This document shows positions 51,519 to 60,620 of a stretch of DNA of 64,000 bases, piece after piece (the first letter of the stretch is position 1; every line of letters begins with the position of its first letter). The notes under the pieces were generated by a model. It had not been told where the DNA came from, searched no databases, and was given only the letters and a program-made list of their open reading frames with translations. Source of the DNA: JAIOSF01 sp963677755 (GTDB lineage Bacteria > Campylobacterota > Campylobacteria > Campylobacterales > Arcobacteraceae). The translations under genes were made by a program, and so were the position numbers. The DNA is taken from positions 1,054,001-1,118,000 of the forward strand of contig OY782506.1 of assembly GCA_963677755.1 (NCBI GenBank). The letters are read 5' to 3'.

Positions 51519-53713
51519 TATTTTTCCCCTTTACATTTTGATTCTTTAATTTGATTGAGTGTTCCAAAAATACGCATAGATTCAATTTCTACTTTTTTTG
51601 CAAAATCATTTATAACACTATTTGATTGTTTTTTAGAACTTGCTTCCATTAGTTGTTTTAGATATGAATAAAGGTTTTTATTCATATCTTTGAGTTTTGT
51701 AATAATTTCTTGGTCTATTGTAGGATGATTATTTAAATATTTATCTAACCATTCATCAAGAAGTTTAAATTCAACTATTTTATTATTATTGTCTGTTGCA
51801 AGTCTTGTAAATACATCATCTTTGTAGTTAAATAAGGCTACTTTTAAGTCTGCAATATCATAAATCAAATCTACATCACAAACTTGTCCTCTTGTTTCTT
51901 GTAAGAAACTAGCTTTTGAAGCTGCACTTACAAGGTTATTTGACATATCTTCAATATTATTTGATAGTGTTGATATATTATTTGCAACACTAGAATTTTC
52001 TTGCGTTGCTTGATCAAGACCATTAATCGCATCATTAATGTGTATGATTGAGTTTTGTTGTTCACGCGTAGAATCAGCAACTTCTTTAATAAGGTTTGTA
52101 GTATCTGTGATATTATCATTAAGTTTTTTATATCCATTTATCATATTAATAGATACTTCTTTCCCATCATTTGCCTTGAGGGTTGCATTTTCTACAAGTT
52201 TTTTAATCTCATTTGCAGCTTCAGCACTTCTTGAAGCTAGATTTCGCACCTCTTGTGCAACTACTGCAAATCCTTTACCAGCTTCCCCTGCAGTTGCAGC
52301 TTCAACGGCTGCATTTAAAGATAAAATATTTGTTTGGAATGCTATTTGATCTATAACTTCTATTGCTTCATTAATTGCACTTACTTCATTTACAATTTGT
52401 TCCATAGCTTCAGAAGTAGAGATAGCTAATTTTTCACCTTCTGATGCAGAATCTGTTACATTTGATGCAAGTTGTGACATTTTACTTGTATTCTGAGTAT
52501 TTCCTTTTATTTTAGCTGTTATATCATCTAAAGTAGCAGATGTTTCTTCTAGTGAAGCTGCTTGTGTATTTGAAGAAGATGAAAGTCCAGCAGAAGCATC
52601 AGAAAGTGTATGTGTACTATCGTTTAACTGTTCACCAGTATTCATGATCATTGCTAAGATTTCAGAAGTATTATTTCCTACAAGTTTTATACCAGCAGTT
52701 ACAGCACCTAAATCACCATAAATACCTTGGTCATCTATTTTAAAATCATATTTTGATTGGCTATAGTTTCTCAAAGTAATATTTATTTTATCTAAAGTGC
52801 CTTTGACTTTTTTAATCATAAAGTTAAGATTTGATTTCATCGCTTCTACATGAGGATTACAAGCCGTTGATGTTACTTCATATACAAAAAAACCATTTGC
52901 TGTTTTTTGTAAAACATCATTTGTTTCATTGATAACTATCTCATCTTGTTTTAAATCAGCTTTTACTTTTTCCATATATTGATTAAAGAGTTCAGCAACT
53001 TCACCAATTTCATCTTTTGTTTTAATTTCAAGTTTAAAATCATCTTTTAATTCAGTTGAATCAATGAGATTTTGGAATCCCTCTTTTAATCCATCAATAG
53101 GTTTAGTAGCACTTCTTACCACATAAAAGACAATCCCTATTGTAATCCAACCTAAAAGTGTTGAAGCTATAATAATATTTATAATAATACTTTTTAAACT
53201 GTTATCAGAATCTTCTAAAGAAAATGTTAAATCCATAACACCAATAACATCTCCCTCTTTTTGATTTACATGACACATTAAACAATCTGGTGTGGCTACC
53301 ATTGGTTTTATCATTCGTAGATTATGAACAGTTTCATTTTCTATCTCTATCATATGTTCTTTTTTTGTTTTAAATGTTTCTAATATATTTGTATCTTTTG
53401 TATAAGGTGTATCATCTCCATACATCTCCATAAGTGCTTTACTTTTTGCTATTGTTAATTTTTGGACACCTTGAATTGCACGAGCTTCCTCTTCTGCTTT
53501 TTTAATCTGTACAGGATCTCCTGTATTCATAGCATTTCTTAAGCTTTGAAACATTGCACTATTAAGCATCTCCAAATTGCTTTTTGTTTTGATGATGTTG
53601 TCTTCACTTACTTTAGTAACAGTGGAAATTAAAACGGACATACTACTTATAGTCATAAGTATAAACATCCAAAAAATAATCTTTCTATTTATCGATTTAT
53701 TAATAAAATTCAT
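51518..53713 (-). CDS. Methyl-accepting chemotaxis protein with a haem c motif
   Basis: 731 residues. One membrane helix (12-30), a periplasmic region with CLMCH at 144-148 followed by KEGDVIGVMDLTFS (a DUF3365/Tll0287-like sensor pattern), and a second helix (about 176-198). HAMP follows, then the conserved signalling hairpin (NAAVEAATAGEAGKGFAVVAQEVRNLA). The C-terminal about 130 residues add a helical domain I do not recognise. The CxxCH motif in the exported half suggests covalent haem and redox or gas sensing. It starts after AAGGGGAAGTT and is followed by the CheZ-like gene. Confidence 0.88.
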   Translation of the reverse strand: MNFINKSINRKIIFWMFILMTISSMSVLISTVTKVSEDNIIKTKSNLEMLNSAMFQSLRNAMNTGDPVQIKKAEEEARAIQGVQKLTIAKSKALMEMYGDDTPYTKDTNILETFKTKKEHMIEIENETVHNLRMIKPMVATPDCLMCHVNQKEGDVIGVMDLTFSLEDSDNSLKSIIINIIIASTLLGWITIGIVFYVVRSATKPIDGLKEGFQNLIDSTELKDDFKLEIKTKDEIGEVAELFNQYMEKVKADLKQDEIVINETNDVLQKTANGFFVYEVTSTACNPHVEAMKSNLNFMIKKVKGTLDKINITLRNYSQSKYDFKIDDQGIYGDLGAVTAGIKLVGNNTSEILAMIMNTGEQLNDSTHTLSDASAGLSSSSNTQAASLEETSATLDDITAKIKGNTQNTSKMSQLASNVTDSASEGEKLAISTSEAMEQIVNEVSAINEAIEVIDQIAFQTNILSLNAAVEAATAGEAGKGFAVVAQEVRNLASRSAEAANEIKKLVENATLKANDGKEVSINMINGYKKLNDNITDTTNLIKEVADSTREQQNSIIHINDAINGLDQATQENSSVANNISTLSNNIEDMSNNLVSAASKASFLQETRGQVCDVDLIYDIADLKVALFNYKDDVFTRLATDNNNKIVEFKLLDEWLDKYLNNHPTIDQEIITKLKDMNKNLYSYLKQLMEASSKKQSNSVINDFAKKVEIESMRIFGTLNQIKESKCKGEK

Positions 53714-53729
53714 AACTTCCCCTTTTTTT

Positions 53730-54095
53730 CTAAATACTTAAAGCAGAAAATATCACATTTTCAACACTTTTTAAATCTGTAAAAGGTTTTGTAATATACC
53801 CATCACAATTCAGCTTAACACTTTTGTCTTTTTTAAGTGGTGTATCATATGCTGTCATCATAATAACTTTAATAGTAGGACTTATTTTTTTGATACTTTC
53901 TAATATCTCAACACCACTAAGTGTTGGCATCATTATATCTGTAAGTACTAAGTCATAATTGTTATTTTTTATATCTATTAAGGCAGCTTTAGGATTAGAA
54001 TTTGTTGTAACTTCTACCTTTCCAGATTTCAAAAGAAACCTTTCAAGCACATCAATTATATCAAGCTGATCATCAACTATTAATATTTTTTTCAT
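53730..54095 (-). CDS. CheY-like response regulator, receiver only
   Basis: 121 residues with a single receiver domain: acidic DD at 8-9 (LIVDDQLD), phosphoacceptor in LVLTDIMMP, switch threonine in VIMMTAYDT and lysine in YITKPF. No output domain, so it acts by protein contact. It lies between the receiver-kinase (22-base gap) and the chemoreceptor (16-base gap), so all are one operon. The likely phosphodonor is that kinase; the CheZ-like protein may dephosphorylate it. Starts after AAGGGTGTAAA. Confidence 0.88.
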   Translation of the reverse strand: MKKILIVDDQLDIIDVLERFLLKSGKVEVTTNSNPKAALIDIKNNNYDLVLTDIMMPTLSGVEILESIKKISPTIKVIMMTAYDTPLKKDKSVKLNCDGYITKPFTDLKSVENVIFSALSI

Positions 54096-54117
54096 TTTAC
54101 ACCCTTATACTAAAACT

Positions 54118-55302
54118 TTAGTTTGTACATTTTACTATATTTTTATTAAAATCTACTTTTACAAAAGTTATTTCAAAAACTGCCCCATCGTCTTCATTGT
54201 AAGCTTGTATTGTAGCATCTTTGTGGTCATCAATAATTTTTTTTGCAATACTAAGTCCTACTCCCATTCCTGAGGAATCTTTTGAACCTTTGAATGGTTC
54301 AAATAGATGTTCCAAAATATCTTCAGGAATACCACCCGCATTATCTTTGAATTTTACTACTATATGTTCTTCATTTTCCGTAATATCTATAGTGAGTTTT
54401 CTCTTTTCAAACTTTTCAATTTTAATTAATTCATCTAATGCATTATTTATAATAATAATCCATACTTGCTCAATCCTTTGAACTTGAACACTTGCAAAAA
54501 ATTTAAAAGTATCTCTTGAAGTATCTAAATTAAATGGTTCACCATTTATATATAAAGGTGTGAGATGTTTTATTTTATTCCAAGCAAGAGTTGCTGCTGT
54601 AATTAATGTAGAATAAACATTAACATCTTCATGTTTAATAACTTTTTGCATGGAAACTTCTTTCATTGAATTCATTATAGTTTCCATTCTACTTATCCCA
54701 TCTGTTACTTTTTTTAAAGAAGCTTTTAAACTTTCTTTAATTGCACTCTCTTCTAAATCTTCTACATCATATCCTATTAGTTCAATATTCGCTTTTACAT
54801 AGGTAAGTGGTGTATTAATTTCGTGTGTTATTCCAGCTGCAAGTTTTCCAGTAGCACTAAACTTTGCATTTATAACCATTTGTTCTAGATTTTGCTTATG
54901 TTCTAAGTCTAATTGTTTTTTTAATAAAATTGGTTCAAGTACAGTTTGAATAATTTGTACTAAAGCATTTACATCTATAGGTTTTTTAACGAAACGAGAT
55001 ACCCCTAATTCTATAGATTTTTGTAAAAAATCATTATCATTATGAGCAGTTGTTATAATAATAGGAATTGTTTTATTAAGTAATCGTATCTTTTCACACA
55101 TCTCTAGACCACTTAATTTTGGCATATTTACATCAGTAATAATAATATCTATCTCATTATAATTTTTTTGATAGAGTTCTAACCCTTCTTGCCCATCTTT
55201 TGCTAAAAATATTTTTTTTACAATGGGTTTCAATAAAGAGAATATAAGTTCTCTTAATTCAATTTCATCCTCAGCATAGAGAATAGTGAATTTTTTTAGC
55301 AT
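54118..55302 (-). CDS. Sensor histidine kinase with N-terminal receiver domain
   Basis: About 394 residues and apparently soluble. An N-terminal receiver domain (YAEDE, ITDVNMPKLSG, TTAHN, KKPIDV) is followed by a coiled-coil linker, the HisKA domain with H in AAGITHEINTPLTYVKANIE, and an ATPase domain (IINNALDEL, DNAGGIPEDI, GMGVGLSIAKKI). It lacks any transmembrane sensor, so its own receiver probably modulates the kinase. I choose ATG at 55302; a frame start at 55380 would add non-conserved residues. It begins the chemosensory operon. Confidence 0.88.
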   Translation of the reverse strand: MLKKFTILYAEDEIELRELIFSLLKPIVKKIFLAKDGQEGLELYQKNYNEIDIIITDVNMPKLSGLEMCEKIRLLNKTIPIIITTAHNDNDFLQKSIELGVSRFVKKPIDVNALVQIIQTVLEPILLKKQLDLEHKQNLEQMVINAKFSATGKLAAGITHEINTPLTYVKANIELIGYDVEDLEESAIKESLKASLKKVTDGISRMETIMNSMKEVSMQKVIKHEDVNVYSTLITAATLAWNKIKHLTPLYINGEPFNLDTSRDTFKFFASVQVQRIEQVWIIIINNALDELIKIEKFEKRKLTIDITENEEHIVVKFKDNAGGIPEDILEHLFEPFKGSKDSSGMGVGLSIAKKIIDDHKDATIQAYNEDDGAVFEITFVKVDFNKNIVKCTN

Positions 55303-55401
55303 ATTTTCATTCCAATCCATAAATCTATTTGATTTATTATAAAGCTTATGTATGGTAGTATAAAACAAATAAATAAACAATTAGAGGACTCTATATAATA
55401 A

Positions 55402-55962
55402 ATGATAGTAGGAATTGAAGGAAAAATTGAGAAAAAAGATCCCACATTTATTCATATAAATGTTAATGGTCTTATTTATGAGGTATTTGTATCTATAAAT
55501 TGTAGTGCAGCAATTATTAGTGATACTATTAAGTTACACACGACGCAGATAATTAAAGAAGAGAGTAATAATTTCTATGGTTTTTTAGATATTGATGAGA
55601 AAAGACTATTTGATACTGTTATAAAAATAAATGGTGTCGGTCCGAAAGTAGCAATGGCAATTTGCAGTACCTTTACCCCAACAAGTTTTGCACAGATAGT
55701 AGAGATGAATGATATTAGTATGCTTAAAAGGGTTCCTGGGATTGGACCAAAAGGGGCAAGTCGAATTCTCGTAGAACTTAGTGGTTTTGTTGTTTCTTCA
55801 TCAAGCGTAGAGGGAAGTCTCAATCAAAGTGCTTCTGAAGCTGTTATGGCTTTAGAATCATTAGGATTTAAAAAAGAACAGATAAACAAGGCGTTAAGTA
55901 ATGCTGCATCAACAGATACAGCAGGATTAGTAAAAGAAGCATTAAAAAAATTACAAAAATAG
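55402..55962 (+). CDS. ruvA: Holliday junction branch migration protein RuvA
   Basis: 186 residues. The OB domain starts with MIVGIEGKIEKKDPTFI; two helix-hairpin-helix motifs are INGVGPKVAMAI and VPGIGPKGASRIL; domain III ends with AVMALESLGFKKEQI. RuvA binds four-way junctions with the RuvB motor. The neighbouring ddl begins seven bases after the stop. The start follows GAGGACTCTATATAATAA. It is divergent from the kinase. Confidence 0.93.
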   Translation: MIVGIEGKIEKKDPTFIHINVNGLIYEVFVSINCSAAIISDTIKLHTTQIIKEESNNFYGFLDIDEKRLFDTVIKINGVGPKVAMAICSTFTPTSFAQIVEMNDISMLKRVPGIGPKGASRILVELSGFVVSSSSVEGSLNQSASEAVMALESLGFKKEQINKALSNAASTDTAGLVKEALKKLQK

Positions 55963-55969
55963 AAAAAAG

Positions 55970-57019
55970 ATGAAAATTAAAAAAAAGATAGCAATAATAT
56001 TTGGTAGCCAAAGTTTTGAACATGAGATAAGTATCGTTAGTGCAATAACAATGAAAAAAGTTTTGAACAAAGAACTAATATATATATTTATAGATAAAAA
56101 TAGAGAATTTTATCTTATCCCAGTGGATATAATAAAATCAAGTCTATTTAGTAGTGGTGATTATAAAAAATTTGATAAATTACAGTTAAATCATGATGGT
56201 TTTACAAAAAAAAGATTATTTGGAAGAGAAAAAATAGAATTTGATACAGCATTAAATCTTGTTCATGGTGGTGATGGAGAAGATGGAGTAATAGCTGGTT
56301 TATTTAAATTTTATAATATACCTTTTATCGGACCAAGAATAGAAGCAAGTGTTGTAAGTTGTAATAAATATTTAACAAAATCTTATGCTCATAGTTGTGG
56401 AGTTAAAACTATAGATTTTCAATACTTTACAAAAAATGATACAATAACAATAGATAAATTTCCAGTTATTATAAAGCCTGTAAGGTTGGGAAGTAGCATT
56501 GGTGTGTCGATAGTAAATGCTCAAGAGGAATTAGATTATGCTCTTGATGTTGCATTTGAATTTGATGATGAGATAATTATTGAGCCTTTTTGCTCTGGAA
56601 TTAAAGAATACAACCTTGCTGGTACTAAAATTGGTAATAAATATGAATTTTCAATTATTGAAGAGCCACAAAAAGAGCAATTTTTAGATTTTGATAAAAA
56701 ATATTTAGATTTTACTAGAACACAAAGTATTATAAGTGCAGATATTAACCAAAATATAGAAGAAAAAATTAAAGAAAATTTTGAAAAAATATATAATACT
56801 TTTTTTGAGGGTTCTTTAATAAGATGTGATTTTTTTGTTTTAAATAATGAAGTGTATTTAAATGAGATAAATCCAATACCAGGAAGTATGTCTAATTATC
56901 TATTTGATGACTTTAATACTATAGTAGAAACATTAGCTATTAATTTACCCAGAGATAGAAAGATTACTATAAATTATGATTATGTAAATAAAATACAAAG
57001 TGCAAAAGGAAAGGCCTAG
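55970..57019 (+). CDS. ddl: D-alanine--D-alanine ligase
   Basis: 349 residues of the ATP-grasp family. GSQSFEHEISIVSAITM is the N-terminal substrate motif, FPVIIKPVRLGSSIGVSIV the ATP-binding lysine loop and LNEINPIPGSMSNYLF the C-terminal catalytic motif. It makes the dipeptide used by MurF (partial gene at the window start). It follows ruvA immediately, and a PAS/GGDEF-like gene starts one base after its stop. The predicted ribosome binding site is weak (AGAAAAAAG). Confidence 0.93.
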   Translation: MKIKKKIAIIFGSQSFEHEISIVSAITMKKVLNKELIYIFIDKNREFYLIPVDIIKSSLFSSGDYKKFDKLQLNHDGFTKKRLFGREKIEFDTALNLVHGGDGEDGVIAGLFKFYNIPFIGPRIEASVVSCNKYLTKSYAHSCGVKTIDFQYFTKNDTITIDKFPVIIKPVRLGSSIGVSIVNAQEELDYALDVAFEFDDEIIIEPFCSGIKEYNLAGTKIGNKYEFSIIEEPQKEQFLDFDKKYLDFTRTQSIISADINQNIEEKIKENFEKIYNTFFEGSLIRCDFFVLNNEVYLNEINPIPGSMSNYLFDDFNTIVETLAINLPRDRKITINYDYVNKIQSAKGKA

Positions 57020-57020
57020 C

Positions 57021-58043
57021 ATGGAAAATATTAATTTAGAGTTACTAGATTTAAAAGAATTATATGATTATGTTAGTGAGTCAATAATTATTATTGACCA
57101 AAAACATGATATTGTCCTTATAAATAAAACAGCATTAAATAAGTTTGATGCAAAAGCAGAGGATATACTTTATAAAAGTATTGAAGATCTTATTCCTGTA
57201 GATTATCAAGAAGATATTTTTAGAACTATGGAAGATAGTGATGAAAGCTATTATGATATATTTTTAAAAAGATATAGTGATCATAGTTTATTTCCAGCTT
57301 TTGTAAGCGGACAGATACTTCCTTTAAAAGATGCACAATATAGTATTTTAACTATTGTTGATGTTACAGAATTAAAAAATAGAGAAGAATCAAAATTAAA
57401 AAAATTAAAATCTCATATTATTACTCAAGCTACATCTCATGCACAAAAAGCTAATGAGATCAAAGGTCAAAGTACAACAGAACTCATTGCTATTCAAGAA
57501 GAATTAGACCAAGCGAAACATGAGATATTTAAATTAGAACGAAAATTAACATTGTTTGAAAGAGAAAATCATATTCTAAATGGACAATGTGAGAAAATAC
57601 AAGAAAATTCGTATAGTTTTGAACAAGTTTTAGATAGAGAGATAGCTTTAGGAAAAAGATATGGAAGAAAGTTTTCTTTAGCTATTGTTGGAATTGATGA
57701 TTATAAAAGTTTTACAGAGCAAGTAAATAGTGAAGCTAAAAAAGAGTTAATACTTAGAGCATTTAAAAAACATTTTAAAAGTACTATTCGTACAACAGAT
57801 GTAATATATTATGAAAATAGTGGGTTGTTTTATATGATTTTACCTAATTCTAATGATGTAAATATTACAGATTTAGTAAATAGATTATTACATGCTAAAA
57901 AAATAGATACAAAATTAATTGTAAGGTTCAATTGTGGTATTGCACACTTTTATGAACAAGATACAAGAGATCACTTACTGTATAGAGCAAGAAAAAATTT
58001 AGAAGAAAATATAAAAGAGAAGAATTATGTCATTAGAAGTTAG
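57021..58043 (+). CDS. PAS domain protein with a degenerate GGDEF domain
   Basis: 340 residues. A PAS domain covers about 15-120 (IIIIDQKHDIVLINKTALNKF), a coiled coil about 135-190, and a diguanylate cyclase-like fold about 200-335. The catalytic GGDEF signature is replaced by ENSGLF near 265-270, and the I-site RxxD is absent, so cyclase activity is not expected. It may bind GTP or c-di-GMP or act by protein contact. I choose ATG 57021 after AGGAAAGGCCTAGC; it overlaps ttcA by 17 bases. Confidence 0.8.
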   Translation: MENINLELLDLKELYDYVSESIIIIDQKHDIVLINKTALNKFDAKAEDILYKSIEDLIPVDYQEDIFRTMEDSDESYYDIFLKRYSDHSLFPAFVSGQILPLKDAQYSILTIVDVTELKNREESKLKKLKSHIITQATSHAQKANEIKGQSTTELIAIQEELDQAKHEIFKLERKLTLFERENHILNGQCEKIQENSYSFEQVLDREIALGKRYGRKFSLAIVGIDDYKSFTEQVNSEAKKELILRAFKKHFKSTIRTTDVIYYENSGLFYMILPNSNDVNITDLVNRLLHAKKIDTKLIVRFNCGIAHFYEQDTRDHLLYRARKNLEENIKEKNYVIRS

Positions 58044-58788
58044 TAAAAAAATCACAAAACTTGCAGGACAAACAAATGCAAAATATGAGTTAATAAAAGA
58101 AGGTGATAAAATTCTTGTTGGATTTAGTGGGGGTAAAGATTCACTTACTCTTATTCATACTTTAAAAAGAATGCAAAAAATTGCACCATTTAATTTTGAG
58201 TTTAAAGCTGTTACAATCACTTATGGTATGGGTGAACAAGTTCAGTTTTTAGCAGATCATTGTAAAAAGTATGATATAAATCATGAGATAGTAGATACTC
58301 AAATATTTGAAATTTCAAAAGAAAAGATTAGAAAAAATAGTTCTTTTTGTTCATTTGTAAGTCGAATGAGAAGAGGGTATCTTTATACCCATGCACTAGA
58401 AAATGGCTTTAATAAGCTAGCTCTTGGACATCATCTTGATGATGCTATGGAGAGTTTTTTTATGAACTTTTTTTATAATGGAAGTATGCGAAGTATGCCA
58501 CCTGTGTATAAAGCTGAAAATGGATTAATGGTTATAAGACCGCTTATTATGTGTAGAGAGAGACAATTAAGAGCTTTTGCAGAAGAAAACTGTGTTGATG
58601 TAATAGGTGATGAAGGTTGTCCTGCTATGAGAATGGATATAAAAATGCCACATGCAAGAGAAAGTACAAAAAAACTTTTAGAAAAACTAGAAGAAGAAAA
58701 TCCAAAAATATTTGTTTCTATGAAAGCTGCTTTTGAAAACTTTCATCCGAATACATTTTTTTCTAAAGAAGATTTAGATACTGAATAA
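58027..58788 (+). CDS. ttcA: TtcA-like tRNA 2-thiocytidine biosynthesis protein
   Basis: 253 residues of the PP-loop ATPase family. SGGKDS at 34-39 binds ATP, and LGHHLDDAMESFFMNFFYNG and RPLIMCRERQLRAFAEENC are typical of TtcA. C108 is in FCSFVSRMRRG, where other TtcA proteins have CSLCSRLRRG, so the second cysteine of the CxxC pair is replaced by V111; C198 may serve as the third ligand. The iron-sulfur site could be altered or use another residue such as C189. It probably thiolates C32 of tRNA. Confidence 0.78.
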   Translation: MSLEVSKKITKLAGQTNAKYELIKEGDKILVGFSGGKDSLTLIHTLKRMQKIAPFNFEFKAVTITYGMGEQVQFLADHCKKYDINHEIVDTQIFEISKEKIRKNSSFCSFVSRMRRGYLYTHALENGFNKLALGHHLDDAMESFFMNFFYNGSMRSMPPVYKAENGLMVIRPLIMCRERQLRAFAEENCVDVIGDEGCPAMRMDIKMPHARESTKKLLEKLEEENPKIFVSMKAAFENFHPNTFFSKEDLDTE

Positions 58789-58792
58789 AGTT

Positions 58793-60052
58793 TTAAATCT
58801 CTTTCCCATCCCAAAAAATAACTTTATTTCTCCCTGTTTGTTTCGCTTTATAAAGTAGTTTATCAGCATTTGTAACAGTTTCTGAAATAGAGTTGTTCTC
58901 TGTTCTAATTTGTACTCCAGCACTAAAAGTTATTTTTAATTTATGCTCTTTATAGATAAATTTATTTTTCGTAATTACACTTTTGATTCTAGAAACATAT
59001 TTCTCTAATTCTGATTTGTCATTATAATGAAGTGCCACAACAAATTCTTCCCCACCATATCTTCCTACAATATCTAAATCTCTAGTAAGCTTTAATAATA
59101 GTGAAGCAAATGTTTTAAGAACAATATCTCCACATTCGTGACCATAAGTATCATTTACATTTTTAAAGTGATCAATATCAAAGAAAATAACTGCAAAGTT
59201 TTGACCTTTTCGTATAAATTCATTTTCAAATTTCTTAATCTCTTCTTCATATGTTTTTCTATTGAGTGTACCTGTTAAAAAGTCTTTTGTACTTCGTAAC
59301 TTCGCATCAGCTAATTCTCTCTCTAGTGTTTTTACTTTATTTTCTAAAATAACAACTTCTGTTTTTCCAGTTTCTAAGTTTTTACTTACACTACTCATCT
59401 CATTTTCTATAGTAATTGCTGCTTGAACAAGTTTTGTTTGTAATTGATTGAGTTCATCTTGTGTTGAGCCTGATATTTTAATAGATTGAATCTCATCTTT
59501 TATCTCTGAAACATTGCTTGAACCAGACTTGCTACTATCTATTGCATCACTAAGGTATTTATTCATCAAACTAATAAGTCTTGCTATATCTGCTGTTTTT
59601 TGGGCTACAATTTTTTTATCAACTTCAAATCTTTTTTCAATAAACTTTTCCATCTCTTGTTGAATTGATTCTTCAAAAATTAATGAAGGTGAATCTCCTA
59701 TCTTAATACAAAAAGATTTTAAATCATCATTAATGCTTAAAGAGATAGATGGTTGTAATGAACTTTGCATAAGCTCAGACATTTTGTTTATATTCTTTTT
59801 TGGAGATCGAAGGAGGAGTACCTCTATAATGTCATTTATTGATTCTATATTTTGAATATTACTATGTGTAATCTCTTCTTTTGATATTTTTGCTAGTAAC
59901 TCTTTGAAGTAATTACATTCTTTCTGAGATAAATTAAGTTCATTAGCTACTTTACAATACTCTTTTGAATATTCCGTTGGGGTAAAGTCTTTATTGTTTT
60001 TTTTGAGATTTAATAAAGCTTGTTTAGAAATTTTTGAAATTGAATCTGACAT
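58793..60052 (-). CDS. Diguanylate cyclase
   Basis: 419 residues. The N-terminal 230 are helical and coiled-coil with no domain I recognise; the C-terminal GGDEF domain (about 255-419) is intact. The signature RYGGEEFVVAL begins at 333, with an RDLD inhibitory site (RxxD) exactly five residues before, so product inhibition by c-di-GMP is expected. It makes c-di-GMP from GTP. It lies four bases after yqeY in the same direction, and has no membrane segment. Confidence 0.9.
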   Translation of the reverse strand: MSDSISKISKQALLNLKKNNKDFTPTEYSKEYCKVANELNLSQKECNYFKELLAKISKEEITHSNIQNIESINDIIEVLLLRSPKKNINKMSELMQSSLQPSISLSINDDLKSFCIKIGDSPSLIFEESIQQEMEKFIEKRFEVDKKIVAQKTADIARLISLMNKYLSDAIDSSKSGSSNVSEIKDEIQSIKISGSTQDELNQLQTKLVQAAITIENEMSSVSKNLETGKTEVVILENKVKTLERELADAKLRSTKDFLTGTLNRKTYEEEIKKFENEFIRKGQNFAVIFFDIDHFKNVNDTYGHECGDIVLKTFASLLLKLTRDLDIVGRYGGEEFVVALHYNDKSELEKYVSRIKSVITKNKFIYKEHKLKITFSAGVQIRTENNSISETVTNADKLLYKAKQTGRNKVIFWDGKEI

Positions 60053-60055
60053 TGT

Positions 60056-60499
60056 TTATCCTAGAAGTTTTTTTACCATTTCATTAATTCTTTTCCCATC
60101 TGCACTTCCACCTATTTTTGCTTTTGCAGGAGTCATGATTTTCCCCATATCTTTCATAGTAGTTGCACCAACTTCAGTGATTATAGTTTGAATAATTGTT
60201 TCTAACTCATCATCTGTTAGTTGCTTCGGTAAATAGAGCGCAAAAATATCTATTTGGTCTTGTTCGTTTTGTACAAGATCTTCTCTTGAAGCTTCTCTAA
60301 ATTGAGTAATAGCTTCCTCTCTTTGTTTAATTCCTCTTTGAATAAGTTTAATAACCTCTTCATCATTTAAATCAACTCTTTGATCTACTTCAATTTGCTT
60401 TATCATTGTATTTATTGCTCTTATTGTATCTCGTCTTAGAATCTCTTTCTTTCTCATAGCATCTTTTAAATCTAATTTTAATTGTTCTTTTAGTGACAT
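60056..60499 (-). CDS. GatB/YqeY domain-containing protein
   Basis: 147 residues of the YqeY family (PF09424): an N-terminal helical bundle (LKDAMRKKEILRRDTIRAINTMI) and a C-terminal domain with GATTMKDMGKIMTPAKAKIGGSADGKRINEMVKKLLG, the tRNA-binding tail domain shared with GatB. Possibly binds tRNA or aids amidotransferase function. The start follows AAAGGAAGATTAT. It is co-transcribed with the diguanylate cyclase. Confidence 0.9.
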   Translation of the reverse strand: MSLKEQLKLDLKDAMRKKEILRRDTIRAINTMIKQIEVDQRVDLNDEEVIKLIQRGIKQREEAITQFREASREDLVQNEQDQIDIFALYLPKQLTDDELETIIQTIITEVGATTMKDMGKIMTPAKAKIGGSADGKRINEMVKKLLG

Positions 60500-60559
60500 A
60501 TAATCTTCCTTTAATATAATAATATCTTCTATTATATCAGATATATTATAGTGCTGCCC

Positions 60560-60586
60560 TTAATGTTAAACATTTTAATGTTAAAA
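60560..60586. repeat. Direct repeat upstream of the fliK-like gene
   Basis: TTAATGTTAAA occurs at 60560-60570 and again at 60576-60586, a 16-base period, 35 bases before the fliK-like start. It might be a regulator site; no sigma-54 or sigma-28 promoter is clear nearby. Confidence 0.35.
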
Positions 60587-60620
60587 TAAATTGAATATAA
60601 ATGTAACATAAGGGGATTTT

